Shown: positions 26,218 to 35,450 of the stretch, piece by piece
Position numbering within the stretch: the first letter of the stretch is position 1
Layout: each line of letters starts with the position of its first letter
NCBI RefSeq assembly: GCF_002914585.1
Contig: NZ_PDDM01000002.1
Location: 124,001-188,000, forward strand
Source: Pseudanabaena sp. BC1403
GTDB taxonomy: Bacteria > Cyanobacteriota > Cyanobacteriia > Pseudanabaenales > Pseudanabaenaceae
Length of the DNA stretch: 64,000 nucleotides
Direction of reading: 5' to 3'
Position numbers and translations under genes: made by a program
Notes under the pieces: generated by a model
What the model saw: the letters and a program-made list of their open reading frames with translations, nothing else
What the model was told of the DNA's origin: nothing
Databases searched by the model: none

Positions 26218-26400
26218 GCGATCGCTTATTTCTACCTTACTAAATTTCTGACTTTTGAAGCGATCGCCTATTTCTACTTTACCTAAATTCTCGCTTCTGA
26301 GGCGATCGCCTATTTTCACCTTACTAAATTTCTGGCTTTTGAGGCGATCTCCTATTTCTGCGTTACCCAAATTCTGACTTTTGAGGCGATCGCATATTTA
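26218..26400. repeat. 42-bp tandem repeat array beginning with HIP1
   Basis: Units start at 26218, 26260, 26302, 26344 and 26386 (last one partial), exactly 42 bp apart. Each begins GCGATCGC (GCGATCTC in the fourth) and continues with a T-rich TATTTCTACCTTAC-like stretch ending CTTTTGAG. The period is a multiple of three, so a 60-residue repeat ORF is open on the minus strand; it has no support as a gene. Confidence 0.93.
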
Positions 26401-26438
26401 TCGAGACTAGTTACTTCTCAAGCGCAACTATTGCATTT

Positions 26439-26491
26439 AAAACCACAACAAGGGTTATAGCGATTTGCGCCATAACCCTTGTTGTGGTTTT
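26439..26491. terminator. 20-bp-arm hairpin (AAAACCAC family)
   Basis: Perfect arms AAAACCACAACAAGGGTTAT and complement around a 13-base loop. Transcribed rightwards it could end the NACHT transcript. Confidence 0.65.
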
Positions 26492-26729
26492 GATGCTTTT
26501 AACTAAGGCGAATGTATTTACACACACAGTTAGGGACTTTATTTAATTTATTTTATAGAGTGATCCCAAAGAAATAGCTAAAAGATTACAAACAAATGCC
26601 CCGCATTCTGTAAATGGATGCAAGTATAGAGAATATGTCAATCTGTCATTATTTAGAACATGAGCTGACAGCAAGCTCCACTTGACCCAAATGCACTTTA
26701 TAGGAGCAGCAAGATAGGGCAACCTAATC
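26492..26729 (+). promoter_or_regulatory. ctaC upstream region
   Basis: 238 bp without a gene, presumably holding the promoter of the oxidase operon. No regulator site was recognised. Confidence 0.4.
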
Positions 26730-27698
26730 ATGAGAAAAAACAACTTAGTTTCAGTAATCGTCATCATTGGGCTGATTTTTGCAGCTAGCATTTGGTACGG
26801 GCGCAATAATGGCTTACTACCAGTTGCCGCAGGTGACGAAGCCGTCTTGTATGACGGACTTTTTAACACGATCTTAGGGATCGCCTTCGGATTTTTCCTC
26901 GTAGTCGAAGGCGTATTGATTTACTCAATTATCAAATTTCGTCGCCGCAAAGGTGACGATACCGATGGCCCCGCCATTCATGAAAACTTAAGCATTGAGA
27001 TCGTATGGACAGCGATCCCCACAGTCATCGTTATGTGGGTAGCGATTTACAGCTTTGACGTTTATACCGCCATGCAAGGAACTCAAGACCTTGGAGGCAT
27101 GGCTCACGGAGGGATGCATCAGACTGTAGCTAAGTCTGAAACTATGCCCATGTCAAAAGCTACCATCGCCTCCTCAAATAGTGACGGGGTGCTGATGGCA
27201 GGTACTCTTCCTGCTGGTAGCAATGATGTGTTGGCGATCAATGTTAGCGCCATGCAATTTGCTTGGATTTTTAACTATACAGACGAAATTGCTACCGCTG
27301 AATTGCATGTTCCTGTTGGCAAAAAAGTTCGCCTAAACATGAACGCAGTTGATGTACTCCATGCTTTTTGGGTTCCCCAATTACGCATCAAACAAGACGT
27401 GATTCCCGGACGCGAAACCTATCTCGAATTCACTCCGCGTGTTGTCGGTGAATATCCTGTAGTCTGCGCTGAGTTATGCGGTTCTTATCATGGCGGTATG
27501 CGGACGACGATGGTAATTGATACTCCTGAAGACTATGCAACATGGTTAAAAGAGCAGCAAGAAATTGCTAGTAACGATCCCGATGCGATCGTGGCATCTC
27601 GTCCAGCCTCAGTAACCAAGATGTCTGAGCAAGAATACCTCGCAGGTAAAGTCGCACAAGCTGGTGGAGATATGCACATGATGCATATGAGTCATTAA
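26730..27698 (+). CDS. ctaC: Cytochrome c oxidase subunit II
   Basis: 322 residues. Membrane segments lie at about 7-24, 47-68 and 89-108, the first acting as signal or anchor. The CuA ligands are complete: His211 (VLHAFW), Cys246, Glu248, Cys250, His254 and Met257 (CAELCGSYHGGM). The external CuA domain accepts electrons from cytochrome c6 or plastocyanin. Met/His-rich patches (GGMAHGGMH at 122-130, and MHMMHMSH at the C-terminus) may help copper handling. First gene of ctaCDE. Confidence 0.97.
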   Translation: MRKNNLVSVIVIIGLIFAASIWYGRNNGLLPVAAGDEAVLYDGLFNTILGIAFGFFLVVEGVLIYSIIKFRRRKGDDTDGPAIHENLSIEIVWTAIPTVIVMWVAIYSFDVYTAMQGTQDLGGMAHGGMHQTVAKSETMPMSKATIASSNSDGVLMAGTLPAGSNDVLAINVSAMQFAWIFNYTDEIATAELHVPVGKKVRLNMNAVDVLHAFWVPQLRIKQDVIPGRETYLEFTPRVVGEYPVVCAELCGSYHGGMRTTMVIDTPEDYATWLKEQQEIASNDPDAIVASRPASVTKMSEQEYLAGKVAQAGGDMHMMHMSH

Positions 27699-27708
27699 AG
27701 GCTGAATA

Positions 27709-27744
27709 CGAATTACGAATTATCAATTACGAATTACCAATTAC
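27709..27744. repeat. Short AATTACGAATTA direct repeats
   Basis: Variants of AATTAC(G/C)AATTA are repeated three times in the ctaC-ctaD spacer. Confidence 0.6.
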
Positions 27745-27747
27745 TCT

Positions 27748-29418
27748 ATGACCCAGACACTCATACCAACCCAAAGTTCGGGCGCGATGGGAGCCGAACC
27801 CCAAAAAACTCTTTGGTGGGAATTTTTCACCTTTAGCGTCGATCATAAAATCATCGGGATTCAGTATCTCGTCACTTCGTTTGTATTTTATTTAGTAGGC
27901 GGACTGCTTGCCTCGATCGTTCGTGCTGAGCTAGCAACTCCAGACTCTGATTTAGTCGATCCTGCTTTTTACAACAGTCTTTTCACCATGCATGGCACGG
28001 TCATGATCTTTTTATGGATCGTACCAGCGGTGACTGGAGGATTCGGCAACTACTTGATCCCCCTAATGATTGGGGCGCGAGACATGGCATTTCCGCGTTT
28101 AAATGCGATCGCCTTTTGGCTGACGATTCCTGCGGGGATGTTGTTGATGAGCAGCTTCTTTTTTGGCCCTGCCTCGACAGGTTGGACTGCCTATCCGCCT
28201 TTAAGCATTTTGACCAATGAGCATGTTGGCCAAGTTATTTGGATTGGGAGCATTCTTTTAGTAGGGACTTCCTCAATTTTGGCGGCTGTGAATTTTATTG
28301 TCACGATCTGGTCGATGCGGATGCCTGGAATGGATCTGTTTAGTATGCCCCTATTCTGTTGGGCGATGATGGCAACATCAGTGCTAGCCCTATTAGCTAC
28401 CCCTGTACTAGCAGGAGCTATGGTTTTACTAGGTTTTGACCTATTGATTGGCACAAACTTTTTTAACCCCACTGGTGGCGGCGATCCAGTTGTGTACCAA
28501 CACTTATTCTGGTTCTATTCACACCCTGCCGTTTATGTAATGGTTTTGCCAGTATTTGGCATCATTTCTGAAGTTTTGCCTCCCCACAGCCGTAAGCCAA
28601 TTTTTGGCTATAAGGCGATCGCCTATTCCAGCATGATGATTTGCTTTTTGGGCTTGTTTGTCTGGGCACACCATATGTTTACCAGCGGCACACCTGATTG
28701 GTTGCGCGTATTCTTTATGGTGGTGACATTGCTCGTGTCTGTACCAACGGGAATCAAGGTATTTAGTTGGGTTGCTACGCTTTGGGGTGGGAAGTTGCGC
28801 TTAGAGAGTCCTTTGCTTTTTGCAATGGGCTTTATTTCTACTTTTTTGATTGGCGGTTTAAGTGGAGTGATGCTTGGTTCGACCCCAATCGATATCCATG
28901 TTCACGACACTTATTTTGTTGTGGCTCATTTCCACTATGTGTTGTTTGGCGGCAGTGTATTTGGTATTTACGCGGGGCTATATCATTGGTTCCCCAAAAT
29001 GACTGGTCGCATGTTGAATGAGTTTTGGGGCAAGGTTCACTTTGTCTTGACCTTCATTGGAATGCATTTAACCTTTGGCCCCATGCATATTCTTGGTTTG
29101 CAAGGAATGCCTCGCCGCGTCGCCCAGTACGATCCTCAATTTGCACCGATTAATGTGATCTGCACAATTGGCGCATTTGTTCTAGCGATTTCTACAGTTC
29201 CTTTTGTGATCAATGCCGTTTACAGCTGGTTTAAGGGCGAACAAGCTCCTGACAATCCTTGGAACGCTCTGACTATGGAATGGACAACTTCTTCGCCACC
29301 GATTCCCCATAACTGGGTTGGTGAGCCTGTCTTATTGACTGGCCCCTATGACTACGGCGAAGAATATAAAGAGGCTCGCAAAGAAGCCGCGATCGCAGCT
29401 TCACAAGCTCTAACTTAA
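27748..29418 (+). CDS. ctaD: Cytochrome c oxidase subunit I
   Basis: 556 residues, 12 membrane helices expected. Haem and copper ligands are visible: His82 (MHGTVM, low-spin haem), His259 and Tyr263 (YSHPAVY, CuB and cross-linked Tyr), His308/309 (WAHHMF, CuB), and His394/396 (VAHFHYV, both haems). The YSHP form, rather than GHPE, places it among A2-type haem-copper oxidases with a D-channel lacking the helix-VI Glu. It reduces oxygen and pumps protons at the thylakoid or plasma membrane. Confidence 0.97.
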   Translation: MTQTLIPTQSSGAMGAEPQKTLWWEFFTFSVDHKIIGIQYLVTSFVFYLVGGLLASIVRAELATPDSDLVDPAFYNSLFTMHGTVMIFLWIVPAVTGGFGNYLIPLMIGARDMAFPRLNAIAFWLTIPAGMLLMSSFFFGPASTGWTAYPPLSILTNEHVGQVIWIGSILLVGTSSILAAVNFIVTIWSMRMPGMDLFSMPLFCWAMMATSVLALLATPVLAGAMVLLGFDLLIGTNFFNPTGGGDPVVYQHLFWFYSHPAVYVMVLPVFGIISEVLPPHSRKPIFGYKAIAYSSMMICFLGLFVWAHHMFTSGTPDWLRVFFMVVTLLVSVPTGIKVFSWVATLWGGKLRLESPLLFAMGFISTFLIGGLSGVMLGSTPIDIHVHDTYFVVAHFHYVLFGGSVFGIYAGLYHWFPKMTGRMLNEFWGKVHFVLTFIGMHLTFGPMHILGLQGMPRRVAQYDPQFAPINVICTIGAFVLAISTVPFVINAVYSWFKGEQAPDNPWNALTMEWTTSSPPIPHNWVGEPVLLTGPYDYGEEYKEARKEAAIAASQALT

Positions 29419-29461
29419 GAAACCAATTAAGAATTGTTTTCTGTGGTCAAAAGCTGTAAGA

Positions 29462-29536
29462 GATCCCCCTCAATCCCCCTTAAAAAGGGGGAAGAATTTA
29501 ATTCTCCCCCCTTTTTAAGGGGGGCTGGGGGGGATC
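29462..29536. repeat. CCCCTTAAAAAGGGG-type inverted repeat
   Basis: A long inverted repeat of the common cyanobacterial GATCCCCC...AATCCCCCTTAAAAAGGGGG type sits in the ctaD-ctaE spacer. It could attenuate ctaE transcription or be a mobile hairpin. Confidence 0.8.
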
Positions 29537-29597
29537 GAGACAGTTTCTAAGCCCAACACCCCTTATCTGTATTTATCCATTTATCCAAACATTACCT

Positions 29598-30224
29598 ATG
29601 CAAGGATCGATCGCTCCAGTTACTGACCCAACGCAAGATGATGCAATCCATGCTCATGCCGCCGAAGCAGGGCATTATGAACACCCTGATTTACGGGTTT
29701 TTGGCTTAATTGTCTTCCTTATTTCTGAAGGAATGCTATTTTTTGGCTTATTTGCTGCTTACTTAACCTTTCGTTCAGTTGCCCCAGCTTGGCCCCCAGA
29801 AGGTACGCCTGAACTCGAATTACTACTACCTGGCATCAACACAATTATTCTGGTATCAAGTAGCTTCGTGATTCACCAAGCCGATCATGCTGTCAAAGAG
29901 AATAAGATCAAGGCGGCTCAGCTATGGTTCCTTGCCACCTTTATCATGGGTGCGATATTCATTGCTGGACAAATTTATGAATACCAACATCTAGAGTTTG
30001 GTCTGACCACAAACTTATTTGCTAGTACTTTTTATGTGTTAACAGGCTTTCATGGCTTGCACGTAATTATCGGCTTATCGTTGATTGCAACTGTGTTAGT
30101 GCGATCGCTAAAAGCTGGACATTACAGCAACACCAGTCACTTCGGCATCGAAGCTGCCTCTGTATATTGGCACTTCGTCGATATTGTCTGGATTGTCTTG
30201 TTTTTATTGCTCTATATTCTTTAG
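29598..30224 (+). CDS. ctaE: Cytochrome c oxidase subunit III
   Basis: 208 residues, five membrane helices. Characteristic segments are FLISEGMLFFGLFAAYLTFR, GFHGLHVIIGL and VYWHFVDIVWIVLF. Last gene of the ctaCDE operon; an intrinsic terminator follows. Confidence 0.96.
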   Translation: MQGSIAPVTDPTQDDAIHAHAAEAGHYEHPDLRVFGLIVFLISEGMLFFGLFAAYLTFRSVAPAWPPEGTPELELLLPGINTIILVSSSFVIHQADHAVKENKIKAAQLWFLATFIMGAIFIAGQIYEYQHLEFGLTTNLFASTFYVLTGFHGLHVIIGLSLIATVLVRSLKAGHYSNTSHFGIEAASVYWHFVDIVWIVLFLLLYIL

Positions 30225-30228
30225 GCAT

Positions 30229-30265
30229 AAAAAAAGAGGCGACGCAATGCGTCGCCTCTTTTTTT
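30229..30265 (+). terminator. ctaE terminator
   Basis: 17-bp perfect arms AAAAAAAGAGGCGACGC and complement with an AAT loop and T-run five bases after the stop. Confidence 0.9.
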
Positions 30266-30269
30266 ATAG

Positions 30270-30296
30270 AAAATGGGTTGCATCGCAATCCATTTT
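30270..30296 (-). terminator. Terminator of the lipoprotein gene
   Basis: 12-bp arms AAAATGGGTTGC/GCAATCCATTTT (one wobble), loop ATC, directly downstream of the minus-strand gene. Confidence 0.7.
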
Positions 30297-30303
30297 TTTG
30301 TTT

Positions 30304-30969
30304 TTATTTTTCAATCTTGAAAGATTTAATAAAGCGATCGACATCGGCAGCAGCAATTTTATCAGCAGCACCTAACGCAAATACTTGATACAAACGATTT
30401 CCTGCAAGACAAAATCTACCTTTCATCGATACATCAGTAGTCTGAACTTTGCCACTAGCCTCAAAATCACGGCAAGGAATATCTCCAAGCATGTATTCTT
30501 TCTCAGACTTAATCACTCCCTTGAGATTAGCAACAGATCCTTTAACCGAATCTCCTAGTCCTTTTTGGATATCAGCAGTATTGGCAATTTTGTTAGGAAA
30601 ATCAGCATAGCCAACGAAATACCCTGATTCACTGGCTTCAGCAATCACCATATTTAGCTTGATTGTCCCCACATTAGTCTTTTGCTCTTGAGATTGCTCT
30701 TGTGGCTTGCTAGGCACTTGCACCGTAAATTTCCCAGCCGAAGATTTGTAATCTTGCCAACTATTAACACCTGTGGTTTCAGGCTTTTCGGAGGCTTTGG
30801 CTTCTGGCTTTGTGCCATCTTTCGGCTTTTCAGAAGGCTTCTCAGAAGCTGTAGCTAGAGGTGTTGCAGCTTTTGTAGGTGTTGCATTATCAGCTACAGG
30901 AGTAGATGTCGTGCAAGCACTGACTGTAAATAAGACTAAACCAGCAGCAAGGGAAATATACTTTTTCAT
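30304..30969 (-). CDS. Putative lipoprotein
   Basis: 221 residues. The signal peptide MKKYISLAAGLVLFTVSAC ends in a lipobox (TVSAC), then a low-complexity Pro/Lys/Glu/Thr linker with repeated EKP (about 20-68). The globular C-terminal domain (NSWQDYKSSAGKFTVQVPSK to FIKSFKIEK) resembles PsbP/MOG1-like folded domains found in cyanobacterial lipoproteins, though this is by appearance only. Function unknown. Confidence 0.7.
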   Translation of the reverse strand: MKKYISLAAGLVLFTVSACTTSTPVADNATPTKAATPLATASEKPSEKPKDGTKPEAKASEKPETTGVNSWQDYKSSAGKFTVQVPSKPQEQSQEQKTNVGTIKLNMVIAEASESGYFVGYADFPNKIANTADIQKGLGDSVKGSVANLKGVIKSEKEYMLGDIPCRDFEASGKVQTTDVSMKGRFCLAGNRLYQVFALGAADKIAAADVDRFIKSFKIEK

Positions 30970-31060
30970 GTGCGATTAAGAGATACGACCTTCGATTAGG
31001 GAATAAGCTTGAAGCTCGTTAGATACTATATCGTGCCTTGCAAGCGCATTAATAAAACTT

Positions 31061-31102
31061 AGAATTATGTATTCCCTGCAAAAGCAGGGAATACATAATT
31101 CT
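31061..31102. terminator. rsgA terminator
   Basis: 19-bp perfect arms AGAATTATGTATTCCCTGC and complement, loop AAAA. The right arm overlaps the rsgA stop codon. Confidence 0.75.
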
Positions 31103-32177
31103 AATCATCGTCATCTGTTTCTAAATTTTGATGCTCACTGCGACGTGACTCGCGACGATAGCGTTTCTTCAGTAATCTAGGCTCTTGCTGTTGCTTCCCA
31201 TCACTGGTGTCTTTGACTTTGACCGAAGCATCAGCATTAGCTGTATTTTTTAGCTTTTGTTGATAAGCGATCGCCTCTTCTAAATAGTCTATGTAATGCT
31301 CATAGCGCTCCCAATCGCCGCGTACCACACAATTTGGCTCGTCGCGGCGATGTAAACAATCATTAAACTGACAACTTTCTCCTGAAGCTAATCTTTGTCT
31401 TGCTTCAGGAAAACAATCCGTTAATTCCTGAGGTGTGACGGTCAGGTTAGGTTGCATAAAACCTGGGGTATCAGCAAGATATCCACCCGCAGGCAAGGCA
31501 AATAGCTCTACATGTCGAGTTGTGTGTTTCCCATGTCCTAAACGTTGCGAAACTTCACCAACACGAACTTGTAAATTGGGAATTAATAAATTAATTAGGC
31601 TAGATTTACCAACACCTGACTGACCTGCTACAACGGTTACGCCAGTTTGTAAATGTTGAGCAAGCTCCTCGATGCCTTCACGGGTGTAAGTACTTATCGC
31701 GATCGGTGGATATCCCCATGATTTCAGGCGATCGCACCATGTTTGCCATATTTGCGCACTGACTAAATCGCGCTTATTTAAGCACAACAAAACATCAACC
31801 CCAGTACTTTCAGCTTTGACTAAAAAGCGACTGAGTTGATGCGGATCGAGAGTTGGTTCAGCTAGGGCAAAAACTAATAAAATGCGATCAACATTAGCCA
31901 CAGTCGGACGATCAAGCAAATTACGCCGTGGCTCTACTTCCGAGATGGCTCCGCGTCCGCCTTGCCAATCTGGTTCTTCGATGGTGATGCGATCGCCTAC
32001 ACAGATCTGTTGACCAATTTTTTTGAGTCGGGCGCGGCGGGTACAGAGTAGCTCATGGACAAGTTGACTAAATTTTTGCCCAGATTCATCAAGCAACTCT
32101 AGACTGAAAGCTTGATCTAAAATCACGCGATAATAGTTGGCTTGCACAGCCAAGACTGTACCTGTTATAGCCAGCAT
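31101..32177 (-). CDS. rsgA: Ribosome small-subunit GTPase RsgA (circularly permuted)
   Basis: 358 residues. An N-terminal OB fold is followed by the permuted GTPase motif order: G4 (LNKRDL), G1 (GQSGVGKSSL), then G3 (DTPGFMQ). A zinc finger (CQFNDCLHRRDEPNCVV) follows, then a charged tail. It matures the 30S subunit. TusA-like lies 13 bp upstream. Confidence 0.96.
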   Translation of the reverse strand: MLAITGTVLAVQANYYRVILDQAFSLELLDESGQKFSQLVHELLCTRRARLKKIGQQICVGDRITIEEPDWQGGRGAISEVEPRRNLLDRPTVANVDRILLVFALAEPTLDPHQLSRFLVKAESTGVDVLLCLNKRDLVSAQIWQTWCDRLKSWGYPPIAISTYTREGIEELAQHLQTGVTVVAGQSGVGKSSLINLLIPNLQVRVGEVSQRLGHGKHTTRHVELFALPAGGYLADTPGFMQPNLTVTPQELTDCFPEARQRLASGESCQFNDCLHRRDEPNCVVRGDWERYEHYIDYLEEAIAYQQKLKNTANADASVKVKDTSDGKQQQEPRLLKKRYRRESRRSEHQNLETDDDD

Positions 32178-32190
32178 GGGGTTGCTTGCA

Positions 32191-32424
32191 TCATGCTTTT
32201 TGGACTGTCAAAGCAAAAAAGCGATCGCGCTCTTCGATGCCTTTTACCTGATGACCATCAGAAATAAGGCTATTAGGAACTTGCTCAATTGGCTCACCAC
32301 CATCTAGTAGTACTTCCAGCAATTGCCCTGACTCCAGTTTTTCCAGATGCAATTTTGCCCGCACAAAACTCAGCGGACAGGGAACACCACGTAAATCGAT
32401 TGATTTGATTGCCTGTATGCACAT
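32191..32424 (-). CDS. TusA-family sulfurtransferase-like protein
   Basis: 77 residues with the SirA/TusA signature IDLRGVPCPLSFVRAKLHLE, whose Cys carries the persulfide, and FFALTVQKA at the end. Members relay sulfur for tRNA thiolation or cofactor synthesis. It appears to be in an operon with rsgA. Confidence 0.88.
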   Translation of the reverse strand: MCIQAIKSIDLRGVPCPLSFVRAKLHLEKLESGQLLEVLLDGGEPIEQVPNSLISDGHQVKGIEERDRFFALTVQKA

Positions 32425-32440
32425 ATATTCCTCTACTAAA

Positions 32441-32479
32441 AGTAGTTCATCAACGCACTTTGCGCGTTGATGAACTACT
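32441..32479 (-). terminator. dnaJ terminator
   Basis: 16-bp perfect arms AGTAGTTCATCAACGC and complement with a 7-base loop, just downstream of dnaJ. Confidence 0.7.
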
Positions 32480-32484
32480 TATTC

Positions 32485-33618
32485 TTACTTTTGATTGCCA
32501 AATATACCGCCTAAGATATCGCCAATACCACCTTTAGCTGCACTGCCAAGTTGCTTCTCTTTGAGTTTCTCAAGCACTTCGCGCTCTTCATTCCCGATTT
32601 TGGTCGGAATATCGATCTTGATTCTGATTAAATGATCACCGCGAGCGACAGGATTGCCTAACTTGGGAACACCCAAACCTTCTAGGGTCAAGACCGTATC
32701 AGATTGTGTACCTGCGGGAATCGTGAGCGGTTTCTTGCCATCAACAGTATTAATCGCAATTTTGTCACCCAGAATCGCTTGCAAATAGCTAATCTTGATT
32801 TCTGATAAAACGTTGATGCCTTCACGTTCAAACTCATTGTCTGCTTGAACAAACAAGTAAACATAAAGATCACCTGAGGGGCCACCGCGCTGTCCCGCAT
32901 CACCTTCGCTAGATACCCGCAATCTTGTGCCACTATCGACACCTGCGGGAATCGTGATTTTTAATTTTTTGGTAACTTGGTTTAGTCCTAGACCATTACA
33001 GCTTTCGCACTTATCCTCAATAGTTTGACCAGTGCCATTACAAGTTGGACAGGTAGAAACTTGTGTAAAGCTGCCAAAGGGTGTACGTGTAGCACGGCGA
33101 ACTTGACCAGTGCCGCTACAAGTGCCGCAAGTACGAGGGCGAGTTCCTGGTTTCGCGCCACTGCCTGCACAAGTTCCACAAGTTTCGAGGTGAGAGATTT
33201 TGATTTGCTTCTCACCACCAAACACGGCTTCGCGGAATTCTAGTTTTAGATCAAATCGGAGATCTTCACCACGAGTGGGGCCACTGCGACGGCGAGCTTG
33301 CTGCTGCTGACCAGTGTTAGAAAAGCCACTAAAGAAGCTCTCAAAGATATCGGCGAATCCGCCCATATCGCCCATGTCAGGTGAGCCACCGCCTCCGCTT
33401 GAGACTCCAGCTTCTCCAAACCGATCATAACGCGCACGAGTTTCTGGTTCCGAGAGAACCTCATAGGCACGGTTAATTTCTTTAAATCGTTCATCTGCCC
33501 CCGCTTCTTTGTTGACATCGGGGTGATATTTTCGAGCTAAACGTCGATATGCTCGTTTGATTTCCTCTTTGTCAGTACTGCGATCGACTCCAAGGATTTC
33601 GTAATAATCACGCGCCAT
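32485..33618 (-). CDS. dnaJ: Chaperone DnaJ (type I)
   Basis: 377 residues. J domain with HPD (YHPDVN), Gly-rich linker ([16 protein letters not shown]), four CxxCxGxG zinc repeats ([32 protein letters not shown]) and the C-terminal substrate-binding domains. It stimulates DnaK ATPase. No grpE or dnaK adjoins, so it is one of several cyanobacterial DnaJ proteins. Confidence 0.96.
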   Translation of the reverse strand: MARDYYEILGVDRSTDKEEIKRAYRRLARKYHPDVNKEAGADERFKEINRAYEVLSEPETRARYDRFGEAGVSSGGGGSPDMGDMGGFADIFESFFSGFSNTGQQQQARRRSGPTRGEDLRFDLKLEFREAVFGGEKQIKISHLETCGTCAGSGAKPGTRPRTCGTCSGTGQVRRATRTPFGSFTQVSTCPTCNGTGQTIEDKCESCNGLGLNQVTKKLKITIPAGVDSGTRLRVSSEGDAGQRGGPSGDLYVYLFVQADNEFEREGINVLSEIKISYLQAILGDKIAINTVDGKKPLTIPAGTQSDTVLTLEGLGVPKLGNPVARGDHLIRIKIDIPTKIGNEEREVLEKLKEKQLGSAAKGGIGDILGGIFGNQK

Positions 33619-33813
33619 AGGGGGTTTCTCTGTCGCCTAAAGGATTCATAGACAATTATTTTAGTTTAACGTAGCACTGATCGTTTGTTTATGCATACTC
33701 GTAATGAGTACGTTTTACCGCACATCTTTAGTCGTTAGCTATTAGCTATTGGATATTAGCTTCTTTGAAACTTAGATTTTGGTTGTGCAAACTAAAATCT
33801 AAAAAGCTAAAAG

Positions 33814-34113
33814 CTATGGTCTAGTCTTTACACTTACATTTCCTTGATTTACCAAGGTTTGACAAGCGAGACGGTAATTATTTGGTTTATTTTTAAGTTT
33901 TTTTTCTTCAAATTCTGTTTTGGGTGAAAGGTTCTCCAAACCTTCTACAATCTCGACTACACAGGTGGCACATTGTCCATAACCATTACAGTTGGTGAGC
34001 TTCGCAACAAATTTATAGATGTCGATATTGTTTTCGAGAGCTTTTATACGAAGGTTAACGCCATCCATAGCGATCGCTTCTTTTCCTTCATTCACAAACG
34101 TAATGTTCGCCAT
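33814..34113 (-). CDS. [2Fe-2S] ferredoxin-like protein
   Basis: 99 residues. Cluster cysteines: C-x5-C-x2-C in [11 protein letters not shown] and a distal Cys in RLACQT, the plant-type pattern but with an unusual x5 first spacing shared with the ferredoxin at 45.6 kb. Basic C-terminal half. Probably an electron carrier of thylakoid assembly or stress rather than the main photosynthetic ferredoxin. Confidence 0.88.
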   Translation of the reverse strand: MANITFVNEGKEAIAMDGVNLRIKALENNIDIYKFVAKLTNCNGYGQCATCVVEIVEGLENLSPKTEFEEKKLKNKPNNYRLACQTLVNQGNVSVKTRP

Positions 34114-34191
34114 AGCTGAGTGTTAATTGTTTGTTAATTTTTATTACTTAATTATTATCCTATCAAATGGAGGACAATAAATTATCCAAAC

Positions 34192-34244
34192 AAAACCCAA
34201 AAATGTTCCAGTGGGCAAAGCCCGTCGCAACATTTTTGGGTTTT
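34192..34244. repeat. Hairpin of the AAAACCC family
   Basis: 16-bp outer arms AAAACCCAAAAATGTT and complement enclose an inner hairpin (GGGC-AAA-GCCC) with one unpaired step. In the spacer between divergent ferredoxin and LOG genes, so it is not a simple terminator. Confidence 0.8.
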
Positions 34245-34337
34245 GTGATTCTATGCAAGTCTCAAAATAAGTGCAAAGCTTACCTCAGTGTTATCCGAAG
34301 GCAATAAAATGCTAAGCGCGGCTTAAAATTAATTAAT

Positions 34338-35408
34338 ATGCCTACAATTCCATCACGTTCAGATATTGAAGCTCTTTCTGATGATTTGCATAAACTGGTT
34401 GACAATCTTGAATCAACCGAGCATGGAGAGCTAATTTACAATGCATTAAAGGCGATCGCGCAACTTAGTCAGGCTGATACAGAACGCTTAGACTGGAAAA
34501 TCTTGGCGGGTTCTTTGCAGGATATGCAAAAAGCGATCGCTATGTTTTATCCCTATCGCTTTAATCGTAAAGTGAGTATCTTTGGTTCAGCTCGTACTGA
34601 CGCAAATGCGCCCGAATATCGCAAAGCCTTTGAATTTTCTGAAAAAATCACCAAACAAGGATTCATGGTGATTACTGGTGCTGGAGGCGGCATCATGGCG
34701 GCAGGAAATGAAGGCGCAGGTAATAATTCTTTTGGCTTAAATATCAGTCTGCCCTTTGAGCAATCAAGTAATGGATTTGTATCTGAGGCTTCGCGTTTAG
34801 TTAGGTTTCGATATTTCTTTACGCGCAAACTTTACTTTATTAAAGAGAGTGATGCGATCGCGCTTTTTCCTGGAGGTTTCGGCACGCAGGATGAGTTTTT
34901 TGAGTGCTTAACGCTCTGTCAAACGGGAAGAACAACGCCGCGCCCGATTGTCTTAATCGATAAGCAGGGTGGAGATTATTGGAATGACTGGAATGTATTT
35001 GTCCAGAATAATTTGCTGGAAAGAGGCTTGATTATCAAAGAAGACCTCAGTCTTTACAAAATAACCGACGATATTGATGAAGCTTGTCAATTTATTACTT
35101 CGTTTTATAGTGTTTATCACTCTTGTCGATGGGTTGGGGATTTATTTGTAATTCGATTGCACGTAGAAATTACTGATGAGCATCTTGAGCGCCTAAATGA
35201 TAATTTCAGCGATATTTTAATCAGTGGCAAAATCGAGCGCAGTTCAGCTCTGCCCAAAGAAGCCAATGAGCCACATATTCTGGATTTGCCTCGGCTAGCC
35301 ATGCATTTTAATCAACATGGTTTTGGCCGCTTGTATGAGTTAATTTCAGCGATTAACGACACTTGTGATAGTGGTAATCCCCTAGTTTGTCATCCTGAAC
35401 AACGCTAA
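34338..35408 (+). CDS. LOG-family protein (TIGR00730-like)
   Basis: 356 residues, longer than the 180-200 of minimal LOG enzymes because of N- and C-terminal extensions. The Rossmann core has SIFGSART, GAGGGIMAAGNEGA and the PGG-x-GT-x2-E signature as FPGGFGTQDEFFE. LOG enzymes release free-base cytokinins from nucleotides; in bacteria many are nucleotide 5'-monophosphate phosphoribohydrolases. The substrate is not deducible. Confidence 0.85.
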   Translation: MPTIPSRSDIEALSDDLHKLVDNLESTEHGELIYNALKAIAQLSQADTERLDWKILAGSLQDMQKAIAMFYPYRFNRKVSIFGSARTDANAPEYRKAFEFSEKITKQGFMVITGAGGGIMAAGNEGAGNNSFGLNISLPFEQSSNGFVSEASRLVRFRYFFTRKLYFIKESDAIALFPGGFGTQDEFFECLTLCQTGRTTPRPIVLIDKQGGDYWNDWNVFVQNNLLERGLIIKEDLSLYKITDDIDEACQFITSFYSVYHSCRWVGDLFVIRLHVEITDEHLERLNDNFSDILISGKIERSSALPKEANEPHILDLPRLAMHFNQHGFGRLYELISAINDTCDSGNPLVCHPEQR

Positions 35409-35413
35409 CTAGT

Positions 35414-35440
35414 AAAAAAGCTAGCAAAGCTAGCTTTTTT
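35414..35440 (+). terminator. Terminator between LOG and cca genes
   Basis: 12-bp arms AAAAAAGCTAGC/GCTAGCTTTTTT with an AAA loop. Confidence 0.85.
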
Positions 35441-35450
35441 AACGAAAAAA

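Noticed and set aside
26188-26370. 60-residue minus-strand frame of IGDRLKSQ-like repeats
   Set aside because: It arises from the 42-bp tandem array, whose length is a multiple of three; no ribosome-binding site or homologue is known.
26218-26400. CRISPR array
   Set aside because: Units are directly tandem with no unique spacers.
29462-29536. Insertion sequence end
   Set aside because: CCCCTTAAAAAGGGG hairpins are common dispersed repeats in cyanobacteria and no transposase is nearby.
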